64,000 nucleotides of DNA from Lineus longissimus (taxonomy: Eukaryota; Nemertea; Pilidiophora; Heteronemertea; Lineidae), in assembly GCF_910592395.1 (NCBI RefSeq), contig NC_088325.1:7905501-7969500 (forward strand), read 5' to 3'. The translations under genes and the position numbers were made by a program. The notes beneath the pieces were generated by a model. The model searched no databases and was not told where the DNA came from. It saw only the letters and a program-made list of their open reading frames with translations. This document shows positions 56,056 through 64,000 of this stretch, piece by piece (positions within the stretch are counted from its first letter, which is position 1; each line of letters begins with the position of its first letter).

Positions 56056-57080
56056 GGCCCGCAATCGCTACCATGGATCCCGCAACAACAAGTTTTGAAT
56101 TGTCACGCACTCGCGGTGTTAATCCCGATTATTGTCAACCGTGTTCTCTGTTATCAGGATTCCTCTCCAAAGTGTAACTACCCGCCCCCTCTCCCCCCAG
56201 CTGGGCCACACCCTGCTAACAGGACCACACCACATCCATGCACAACCAAATCATCTTCAAGTAATGTATAGTGTGCTCCTGTTGCATTTGTGAAGAAGAT
56301 TCAGTAGGTTTTTGCTCGATTTGGACTCTGACGAAATTACAACATTCTGAAAATGGACCTCCAAGGAGTAACGACCCCCCCCGGCCAGGCCACACCCCAC
56401 ACCCTGCTAACAGTACCACATTGGAGTAATCAGGCCAGGGTCACACCACATCCATGCACCACCGAATCATCTTCACGAAATTACAACATTCTGAAAATGG
56501 TCTTCCAAGGAGTAACGACCCCCCCCCCCGGCCAGGCCACACCCGGCCTACGCCCTGTAACAGGACCACACATTGGAATAATCAGGCCAGGTCCACACCA
56601 CACCCATACACAACCGAAACATCCTCAAGGTAATGTAAAGTGTGCTCCTGTTGCATTTTAAGGAAGAAGAATCAATGGGTTTTTCTTGATTTGGACTCGG
56701 TGGAGGTGCTCTATACGGTATCGCCATCTGCACTTGCTATCGGCAACTAAAATCCATGCAACGCGCGCGAAGTTACAAGCCTTCAAAGTCACTACATTCT
56801 CTAATTTTGCCATTTTTCAAAGCAATTCTAATGCATTTAGGCTTGGAAAATCGGGCAAATTTCACCGTCGACGTGTTCAACTTAAAATTTTCTTCAAATT
56901 ACTTGAAATTTGGCCAGGGGATAGATATATATTATATCCTTCATGTCTGCTATCGGCAACTTGCCCCCAGTTCCCTTGGAAGCCGTGAGATGGCAAAACC
57001 TACGTGCTCAATGTATTTTCTATTGACCGGCTGGTCTGCCAATTAGGTCAGATCGGGTCACGTCTGCGCATGCGCGGGGT
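56040..57080. repeat. Insertion in the DIRS-like element with three ~165-bp tandem units
   Basis: Units at about 56160-56335, 56345-56505 and 56510-56700 share 'ggagtaacgacccccccc', 'ccaggccacacc', 'tgctaacaggaccacac' and 'gtgtgctcctgttgcattt'. It separates RT from the RNase H region of the host element. The right part (56700-57080) is gene-free. Confidence 0.75.
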
Positions 57081-57448
57081 TGAGTTTATGCTTTTCTCCT
57101 AATGATATGCTTGTGTTCCTAACTGATGAAAGAGTGGAAAAGATCAAAGGTGTAGCAATTTTTGTACTTGAGAACACTAAGATTAGCATCAGGAAGCTGG
57201 CTGAACTTGTAGGTCTGATGGTGGCCAGCTTTCCTGCGGTGGAGTATGGCCTGCTCTATTACAGAAATTGTGATAACTTCAAAATGAAGCGCCTAAAAGA
57301 GGCACATGGGAACTTTAATGCAGGTGTCAAACTCCCTGAGAATTGCAGGTCAGATATCCAGTGGTGGATAGAGAACATAGGCTCTGCTTCTGCACCTATA
57401 AGTAGGAAGGCCCCTGGCATTGAATTAACCTCTGATGCCTCTCTGTAA
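57080..57448 (+). pseudogene. pol: DIRS-like RNase H-type region
   Basis: 122 residues: 'FLTDERVEKIKGVAIFVLEN', 'IRKLAELVGLMVASFPAVEY', 'GLLYYRNCDNFKMKRLKEA', 'WWIENIGSASAPI' and 'GIELTSDASL', the DIRS/Pao-independent layout after RT ending at the first RNase H Asp ('SDAS'). Truncated there by a stop. Confidence 0.8.
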
Positions 57449-57553
57449 ATACTTCATCTGTCACAACACATTGTTATAATTCAATTTACATACCTGCCAT
57501 GGTAGCCATCATTGGATCCAACACACGGGTGGGGGCATATGCCACGCTTGCAA

Positions 57554-57945
57554 TATATATATATATATATATATAAATGATGCTTATATAGCGCAGTATC
57601 CAGACAATTGTCCGCTCAATGCGCTTTACAATGGAAACCCCGACTCATCCAAAGGCCTCCCGAAAGAGGTGGGTTTTCAGAAGGACTTTGAATGAGCTAA
57701 GGTTGTCGCACAATCTCAGTCGCTCGGGTAGAGCATTCCAGAGCTGTGGGGCTGCGAGAGAGAAAGCCCGGTCACTGTATGATGGTACAACCGGCTTTGG
57801 ACTCACCCGCAGCCTGACACACCCCCGCGATCGCAGGTCAAACGAGTGAGACTGCGCGACAATGAGCTCGGAAATATAAGATGGAACCAGTCCATAGATT
57901 GCTTTAAAAGCAAACATGAGAACCTTGTATTGAATTCGCAATGCT
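57554..57945 (-). mobile_element. CR1/L2-type LINE 3' end with (TA)n tail
   Basis: The minus-strand frame 57645-57941 (98 residues) has 'RIQYKVLMFAFKAIYGLVPS', 'YISELI', 'DRAFSLAAPQLWNALPERLR' and 'FKVLLKTHLF', the C-terminus of CR1/L2 ORF2. A short 3' UTR with 'GCGCTATATAAGC' and a (TA)n tract (57554-57575) follow, as CR1/L2 elements end. 5'-truncated. Confidence 0.85.
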
Positions 57946-57959
57946 CTTGTTTCTCATTG

Positions 57960-58440
57960 CCGATAGTTTCACAAAAATTTGACCATGATTGGAAGGTGAA
58001 AAAGACAAACTTGTCATATCTTTTGGCTATATCTCATGAATACTGCCAATTAAAATCATTAAATTTTTACTGTGGACACTGCTCATGAGACTACATAACA
58101 TAATACCTGGGTTTTTGATTTGACGAACTCCGTAACCATAAATGCCAGCCATTTCATCTCTGGGTGTTTGAAGGCCTTATGGTGCCATTGTGCCTCTTGC
58201 CAGTTTTGACGATTTTTAAACTACACTTGGCCCCAGGGGGCGCTTCATGTGAAAAACTACTTTTGGCTATATCCCATAAATTATGATAGCTAAAATCTTG
58301 AAATTTTTACTGTGGTTACTGTGGTCATTTTTGCGGGAAACTTTGTTGCGAGCAGACGACGCGTCGATTTTTTGGATTTTTTTCAACCAATCAGAAGAGA
58401 TCACCAATCAGCCCCCAATGCTCTGTGTTTTCCTTGCTTT
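57960..58440 (+). repeat. Two modules related to the ~300-bp repeat family
   Basis: 'ttttggctatat.tca(t/c)aa' and 'aaatttttactgtgg' recur about 255 bp apart (58018 and 58261), with 'gggtttttgatttgacgaac' between. They resemble modules at 23740-23860. No gene. Confidence 0.55.
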
Positions 58441-58442
58441 TT

Positions 58443-58724
58443 ACCCCTCAGCCCGAATGGGCTAGAGGGGTATTGTCGTCACGTGCGCCGTCCGTCCGGG
58501 CGGGCGTCTTCTACTGGGTTTCCGTCGATTTCTAGGAGAACGGCTTTGACAATCAATTCAATTTTTGGTATGTACATTGGGGGTGACTAGAGGAAGGTTC
58601 CTTTCGAAAACGGGCTTGTTCCCATTAGCAATATGGCCACCGGGGCGGCGTGTTTGAAATTGGTTTCTGTCAATTTCGAGGAGAACCGTTCGTCCGATCA
58701 AATTCATTTTTGGTATGTATTATT
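58443..58724 (+). repeat. Second hairpin-ended repeat family, 5' part
   Basis: Starts with the hairpin ACCCCTCAGCCC-GAAT-GGGCTAGAGGGGT (58443-58471), then 'gtcgtcacgtgcgccgtccg', then two ~150-bp modules ('gtttc.gtc.atttc.aggagaac', 'caattcaatttttggtatgt'). This is the same architecture as the GCTCACC family with a different hairpin. Cut off at 58724 by the LINE. Confidence 0.65.
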
Positions 58725-59038
58725 TATTTATTTATTGTTTATTAAAGTGACATCTGCATGTATATATACAGCCGGCCTTTACAGGCCTACAAGTCACATC
58801 AAAAACTTATGTATTATATACGATGGCCTACAGGCCATGACAACGGTCTGGTAGGTCCGTCCGGGGAGACGCATCGCCCCCAGCAGCGACGCTCCACCCA
58901 GTCAACCCAGTGCGTGGGGAGTCTGCACGAAGCGTCGCCACCGAGGACGCACCGGCAGCCCCGGGAGGACCCCCAGTGTGAGAGTGGAGTGGGGAGCAGG
59001 CCACCCCGCACGGCCCCAGTGCCCCCGTCTATCCAGAG

Positions 59039-59527
59039 TCATTCCGGATAGCCAGAGCACTGCAACAATACGGGGCCACCCGACCCGCCACTGGTGAGCA
59101 GAGTCCGTAGGGGCAGGACCCCAGGACCCAAATAACGTTCCCGCTCAGCCAAGTAGGCTGGGCAGTCACATAGAAAGTGTTCTTCCGTTTCTATTGATTG
59201 ACAATTCTTATAAGGGCACGTCCTGTCCTCAATGGGTAGGCCACGATACCGGCCTAACTCCACATTAATTTTAAATGTCCCGTTGCGCAATTTCGCTGTT
59301 GTTGATCTGTCCCTCATGGCTAAATACTCGCGCACATATGTGGCTGTACTAAAGTCCTTGTGCAAAGTCCTGTATGTTCGCAATTTCGGCATGTTCTGAA
59401 CTGATGCATTCCATTGTTCGTTATAATTTGATAAAAGTGTAGTCTTACACTCCCGAAGCATATTGTTTATCATGGGTTTTGTCATCACACTATTACCTAG
59501 ATCAGTGAAATAGTCCAATTTGTTCAC
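59039..59527 (-). pseudogene. LINE ORF2 C-terminal region with zinc motif
   Basis: 162 residues. 'CPYKNCQSIETEEHFLCDCP' is a C-x4-C-x7-H-x3-C zinc knuckle-like motif typical of the C-terminus of several LINE ORF2 proteins. In the same frame as the RT piece (59573-60325), separated by one stop near 59,570. Confidence 0.75.
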
Positions 59528-59572
59528 AATATCAAGAATAGCTTTGATATTACTACACCAGCTCGGCTTCCC

Positions 59573-60325
59573 TCACCTGCTCAGTTTATAGTCCCACATG
59601 AAAATGCGTTTGACCAGTCTATCATCCGCCATAGTGACTAGCCGAAACCATAATCTTAACATCTCTATATGGTGACGAATGTTGACTGGTGTCCACCCCA
59701 TGTCACCCTCGATAGTGGGTAGTGCGGAAAACCTCCCTACACCAAGAAATGTTCTCATAGCCCGGAAATGCACGGACTCAATTTTTGGGTAACTTTTAAA
59801 ACCCCAGACGCCCCCTACATAATCCAAAATGAGAACTACAGTGTTCTCGTACAGTTTTGTGTATATATCGAATGTAAATCCCCCAGCCGCGAAGTGTTTC
59901 GCCGCAAGACCTCCTAACACCTTGCTTGCTGATGACGCGAGTGTATTAGCTCTGTGGGTGAAGTCTAGCGAGTACAAAATGTCCAATCCGAAATATCTGT
60001 AGCTATCGACCTGCTGAATACACTCTCCTCTCAATGAGAAGCTGAATGGTGTCTGCGGTTTGGTCTTATTCCGAAAGTGAGTGACTTTAGTTTTGTCGGT
60101 ATTTACGTGCATTTCCCACCTGTCGCACCATCTCTCTAACGTGTTTATCATTTCCTTTAGAGCTTCCTCAGAGTCAGCAATGAGCACAATGTCATCTGCA
60201 TATAATAACAGAGACAACATTTCCCCATCAACGTCGACTCCTTTTTGTAGTGATTTGATATCTTCCGCGAGATCATTTATATACAGCGCAAACAGTGTGG
60301 GAGACATGCAATCTCCCTGCCTCAC
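59573..60325 (-). pseudogene. LINE reverse transcriptase, palm and thumb
   Basis: 250 residues: 'GDCMSPTLFALYINDL' (block B', template grip), 'LLYADDIVLIAD' with the YADD catalytic box, 'WEMHVNTDKTKVTHF' and 'YRYFGLDI'. Copies element RNA into DNA at the nicked target. Continues the frame of 60386-60874 after a stop near 60,380. Confidence 0.9.
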
Positions 60326-60385
60326 ACCGCCTGTTGTGTCGAACTCTGACGTGAAGTGTCTGTTTATTCTGACTCGCGCTGTAGT

Positions 60386-60874
60386 TTAACTATACATTGC
60401 TTTCAGACTGTTTAGGAAATGCCCTCGGATACCAAGCGTGTGCAGTTTATGCTTCAAAAGTTTGCGGTTCATTACGTCAAAGGCCTTAGAGAAGTCTACA
60501 TAACACATGAATGTATCCTTTTTAAGCCCTTTTCTGTTTCTGATAACCGACGTCAGACTGTATGTATGATCTAAGCAACTTCGCCCGGCGCGAAATCCAT
60601 TTTGCTCGTCGCATATCAGGCCGTTTCCTTCACTGAATATTTTTAGCCTATTGTTCAGTACTGCGCTGTATAGTTTGCCCACGGTGGAATTAAGACTGAT
60701 GCCACGGTAACTAAGCGGCTCCTCGGGTGATTTCCCTTTTTTAAGAATCGGGTGGATGATGCTGATGTTCCATTGACTGGGTAATTTACTGGTCGCGAAC
60801 ACTCTATCGAATAATTCTCGGAGGACCTCCGTGAGATTACGGCAATTGATAATTTCGTTTGGTATCTCGTCCAC
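60386..60874 (-). pseudogene. LINE reverse transcriptase, N-terminal blocks
   Basis: 162 residues: 'DEIPNEII', 'WNISIIHPILKKG', 'RGISLNSTVGKLYSAVLNNR', 'DEQNGFRAGRSCLDH' and 'CYVDFSKAFDVMNR' (block A with the first catalytic Asp). Closely similar to the relic at 19545-19945. Confidence 0.9.
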
Positions 60875-60965
60875 ACCAACTGCTTTCCGTGATTTTAAAT
60901 TCGCGATCGCTTTGCAAACTTCCCTTCGCGTGATAGGGCCGTTTAGAATACTTCCGTCATCGAAG

Positions 60966-61681
60966 TTAGGGTTCGATTCTATTGTCCACTGGATATCTGT
61001 GTAACGTTCTTCTCGATCGGTTGGTGGTTGGCTTTGATAGCCGACTATACTTCTCTGTCCATCTGTCCATTATATCACCTTTCTCGCGTGAGAGCGAACT
61101 GTCCTTCATTCGTATAGTTTCGATTCTATCCGGTTCTTTCCCCGGGCCCAATTTTTTAATTGCATCCCAGAACTCTCTTGGATTGTTCGTGTTCATCTGT
61201 TGAATGTTCATGAGACGCTCCTTCAGATAACGCCGTTCCGCCGCGCGAAATTGTCTGTCGAATGCAGTTTACAGTCTCGAAATCTCGCGCACAGTTGACG
61301 CTTGGTAGTCCTATTCCGTTTGCATTTCAGATAAACCCTCTCCGCATTCTTACTTGCCTTCCACTTTTCCTGCAGATCGTTATTCCACCGTGGCTTTTGC
61401 TTATGTATCCGCGGTCTTTTGCCAAAGTACACCTTTCTGTCAGTGAACGGTAACAATTCGTCCATTTCGCTGTGACAATTCTTAATGAATGTCGCATAAG
61501 CATTGTCCACGTCACTCTGGGTCTGGATGTCATTTTAATGACATCCAGGATTAAAATCCTTTCGATGATCATGTTCCGGAACATGTCTTCCGGGACGTTA
61601 GTGGTATTGTACTTCCTCTTGGTTTCCAGTTTATCCTTTTCCTGTTCCTTTCCCTGATTAAGACGATCTCCAACGACCTTT
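60966..61681 (-). pseudogene. LINE ORF2 linker between endonuclease and RT
   Basis: Several overlapping frames with phase changes. 61223-61510 contains 'KPRWNNDLQEKWKASKNAER', the basic helix that follows the endonuclease in LINEs. 60966-61211 contains 'NPREFWDAIKKLGPG', the usual lead into RT. Frameshifts near 61,215 and 61,330-61,500. Confidence 0.75.
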
Positions 61682-62533
61682 TCAGATGTCTGCATAAATC
61701 AGGATATGGACCACTTTACCTTGGAGAAAGGAGTAATCTGGTACCCTACATCTAGCCCCAAAGTTCGCTGGGTTGACTAAATCACTCATTAACAAGACCT
61801 TGAAGTCGGAAATATTCGGCAGCTGGTAACCGGGGACGACAATATAGTCTACCACTGAGCGGCCAAGCGCAGAGACATAGGTGAAATTGTCTGTGATTGA
61901 GTTTCGACCGTTTAGCACACACGCATTCACATCTCCCAGGAATTCGAGCAGGTGATCTCCAAATTTGTTTGGTGTCTCGTCAATGACTGTCCTCTCCGGG
62001 CAGCTAGCATTGTCCTGTTTTCTCCCTATTCTACCGTTAAAATCACCTGCGAATACAAGTGGCTGGTTGTCCCAATTTGAATACGTGATGTCCAGCAGCT
62101 TATCGTAAAGTTCCTGCGCCGTGTTTCCTCTAGATGATCTTTCTGGTGGAAGATAGTTTCCACACACACTTATGGATAACAGTGGATCACATTTAGCAGT
62201 CAGATTCAGCCAAATTATGCCTTCAAATGTTTAGTCTATGACGTTGACGGAAAACAGGTCTGTGATTTTATTTCGTACCAGTATACCAACACCTCCTGAG
62301 CCACTAATGGCGCGTGGATTTAGATCAGTCCTATTATTTCCGAACCAATCATACCCAGAGACAGTTATATTCTCATTCTTTTTAAGATGCGTTTCACATA
62401 TAACGACAATGTCCACTGATTGATTTTGAATCACCCACTGGCGCAATGCACCAGCTGGGTGGTTCACAGTTTCTGACCATCCTCTAACGTTCCATTGTCC
62501 AATTGTTAGGTAATCCGGAAGGCCTGTTTTCAA
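61682..62533 (-). pseudogene. LINE apurinic-type endonuclease
   Basis: The frame 62231-62533 has 'LTIGQWNVRGW' (Asn), 'DIVVICETHLK' (catalytic Glu) and 'GGVGILVRN'. The frame 61682-62167, same phase after one stop at about 62231, has 'LVFAGDFNGRIG' (Asp/Asn) and 'RSVVDYIVVPG' (Asp). It nicks target DNA to start target-primed reverse transcription. The usual terminal SDH is 'LMSDL' here. Confidence 0.88.
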
Positions 62534-62679
62534 CCGGCTGGCCTATGCAGTGTCATGTGTTTGCGTATTCGTATCTGGGGGTGCATCATCCATCTCCTCC
62601 TCTGAACCACTAGACCTTGAATCAGCGTCCTCCCCGATTGAAACCACATATGGGTATTTTTGCCCGAGATGAATCGTTT

Positions 62680-63354
62680 TCACTTACGACCATTTGCCGT
62701 GATTGCAACTTCGTAAATTTGACCGGAGTCCGATATCCGTAGGTTTTCCCCTCCTGGTACCTTTTCGAACATCATCCGTAGGTTTCTCTCATATTGGCGC
62801 TCGGCGAACGTTTTGCAGCTATGTATCCAAACTTTCTCGTAACCTTTCTTGTCTTTGAGACTCTTTTTCACTTTGATCACACTTTTCCTTGTGGCTTCGT
62901 TCTCAAATATTATTTTGACAACACCTGATCGACCGACTTTGCGCGGGTTGTAGCAAAAGCATTTGAGAATATTCGGGGTTGGGTCGAGCTCTAGCGCTGC
63001 TAGCAGGTTCCTGCACTCAGCAGCCAGATCCTTCTCAGGCACCACCGCTAGATTAGCAACTATTACACAGCAGTCAATGTTGTCTAGCGGGTCCTTTGGT
63101 TCGCTGTCAACCGATTTAGCCTCTCGAACCTCCCTCTGTAGGTCAAGACAAAGGGTTTCTAGTTCTTTCATACTTTTTTGAGTACATTTTAGGTCCGTTT
63201 GTAGCGTTTTATTACGTAGTTTTTCGGCTTCTAGATCTTTGACAAGATCTGCATTGGATGTCTTGATTTCGTCGATTTCGACGTTGAGAGCGCCAATGGC
63301 ACCATGCGATTTTACCTTTTCCGAAACGTCCTTGAGCTGTCCGAGGTAGACCAA
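62680..63354 (-). CDS. LINE ORF1 protein (coiled coil plus RRM-like)
   Basis: 224 residues from 63354, intact. The N-terminal half is a heptad-rich coiled coil (about 5-85, 'DLVKDLEAEKLRNKTLQTDL'). The C-terminal half ('CCVIVANLAVVPEKDL', 'SGVVKIIFENEATRKSVIK', 'VWIHSCKTFAERQYERN') resembles the RRM plus C-terminal domain of L1-type ORF1 proteins, which bind the element's RNA. Domain assignment is by pattern only. Confidence 0.7.
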   Translation of the reverse strand: MVYLGQLKDVSEKVKSHGAIGALNVEIDEIKTSNADLVKDLEAEKLRNKTLQTDLKCTQKSMKELETLCLDLQREVREAKSVDSEPKDPLDNIDCCVIVANLAVVPEKDLAAECRNLLAALELDPTPNILKCFCYNPRKVGRSGVVKIIFENEATRKSVIKVKKSLKDKKGYEKVWIHSCKTFAERQYERNLRMMFEKVPGGENLRISDSGQIYEVAITANGRK

Positions 63355-63360
63355 TTGTGA

Positions 63361-64000
63361 CTGGCTCTGGCTATTTGAGACACATAAACAAAAAAATCAA
63401 ATATGAGATATGCATATATTTAGAATCAGCATTTATTCAGCTTTAAAATGACATATAGCATGTCCATTTATCTTGAAAAATACCCAAGATATGACAATTT
63501 TAATGTTCGGTGGCGTAAACCCTTCTTTTGAGAAAAAACGTGTTAAAAGTTGGCAAAAGTCAGAAAAGTATGCTCGTATAAGCACTATAGCAACCATACC
63601 TCCACACTGACAATAAAACACCTAGCCTTTTTGTTAATGCTGTAAATACATTACAGTTACATGTACTGATTGTTTTCTTGTTATTTGCCACAATATTAAC
63701 CACTTAAATTTGAAAGAGTTTGTAAGTTCATTTCTTCTCCTTAATGAAGAAATCCATCATTTTGCGGCCTGCATCACTGTTACCGCATCTTGAGGATACA
63801 ATAATATTCATGTTCAAACTAGCTAAAACATATTTCAACAGAGGACAACAGTTAACATCATAATGCCCCCCCCCCCCCCCCCGTGTTTACTACGGGGTGG
63901 GGGTGGAGGGTTTGACAGGTATCATTTTGCACTATTGGGAAGGGGGAGATGGTTCTCAGCAGGAATTCCTAAATGAGTAGATGAATAATTAACATCATAA
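63361..64000. other. Gene-free right edge with poly-C tract
   Basis: No supported gene. A run of 17 C at 63866-63882 is followed within 30 bp by a G-rich stretch, which could fold or could be an assembly-difficult spot. The LINE's 5' end lies near the left border. Confidence 0.4.

Larger units (their letters stand above)
53950..57448 (+). mobile_element. DIRS-like retroelement, degraded and interrupted
   Basis: Plus-strand pieces in order: gag-like frames (53998-54333, continuing after a stop to about 54700, and 54653-55144), RT (55159-56055) and RNase H-type region (57080-57448), with a ~1-kb insertion at about 56040-57080. RT wording is of the DIRS type. No tyrosine recombinase or split inverted repeats are seen before the element stops at about 57450, so the 3' part is missing. 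Confidence 0.8.
58725..63360 (-). mobile_element. Nearly full-length non-LTR retrotransposon (LINE)
   Basis: Minus strand: ORF1 (62680-63354), ORF2 endonuclease (61682-62533), linker, RT (59573-60874) and a C-terminal zinc motif (59039-59527), then about 310 bp of 3' UTR ending in an (AAATA)n-like tail at 58725-58740. The order is that of an APE-type LINE. Several frameshifts or stops interrupt ORF2. The clade is not certain; a Cys-His motif at the C-terminus and a coiled-coil/RRM-like ORF1 would suit CR1-, L1- or Tx1-related groups. Confidence 0.85.

Noticed and set aside
57554-57575. Promoter TATA boxes in the TATATA run
   Set aside because: It is the microsatellite tail of a CR1/L2 3' end.

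Overview
This window is eukaryotic, almost certainly from an invertebrate animal. I see GT-AG splice-like boundaries, CR1/L2-type and other non-LTR elements, Ty3/gypsy, BEL/Pao and DIRS-like retroelements, large TIR transposons, MITEs and hairpin-ended dispersed repeats. No single-copy host gene is convincingly present; every recognisable protein belongs to, or sits inside, repetitive DNA. The species cannot be fixed from sequence alone. The hairpin-ended repeats (GCTCACCT ... AGGTGAGCT with GAC-rich tracts) look like repeats I associate with marine invertebrates, possibly molluscs, but that is only a recollection.

Layout. 921-10240 is a complete Ty3/gypsy-like LTR retrotransposon on the minus strand: 4-bp CAAT target duplication, two almost identical LTRs, primer-binding site and polypurine tract. 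Its gag-pol is broken, and a hairpin-ended repeat is nested at 5861-6968. 10241-21844 is gene-free and repeat-dense: a foldback element of 15-bp repeats (11605-12608) between 198-bp direct repeats, a 679-bp tandem duplication (16479-17839), tandem ~300-bp modules, and a LINE RT remnant (19545-19945).

21845-31946 is the highlight: a 10.1-kb DNA transposon with ~355-bp, almost identical terminal inverted repeats, inserted exactly between AAA and TTT with no target duplication. That behaviour is known for the Spy group. Its long intact ORF (24681-27581) joins a DDE transposase related to IS5/Harbinger/ISL2EU to a C-terminal ubiquitin-specific protease (USP, peptidase C19) with recognisable Cys and His boxes. 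A C2H2-like exon and an acidic exon lie upstream. About 4 kb of minisatellite-rich DNA follows the gene.

32216-37760 holds a chromodomain protein gene (33924-35226, minus) between copies of a dispersed repeat, then gene-free DNA. 37779-49469 is a shattered BEL/Pao element (minus). It is interrupted by a broken multi-copy-type gene (38478-42203, with FSDG and HGK-CDG motifs), which itself carries two MITE-like insertions with target duplications. 49692-53170 holds repeats and a 305-bp hAT-like MITE. 53185-53450 is an endonuclease-domain remnant. 53950-57448 is a DIRS-like retroelement (plus) with a mutated RT active site and a ~1-kb insertion. 57590-57941 is a CR1/L2 3' end. 58725-63360 is a nearly full-length LINE on the minus strand (ORF1, endonuclease, RT, C-terminal zinc motif). 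The remainder is simple or unassigned sequence.

How the parts fit: the window is a nest of insertions, and the order of nesting can be read. The Spy-like element landed in a tandem repeat that has a second, unoccupied copy next to it. The gypsy element has young LTRs but an old, broken coding region, so it was probably copied by enzymes supplied from elsewhere.
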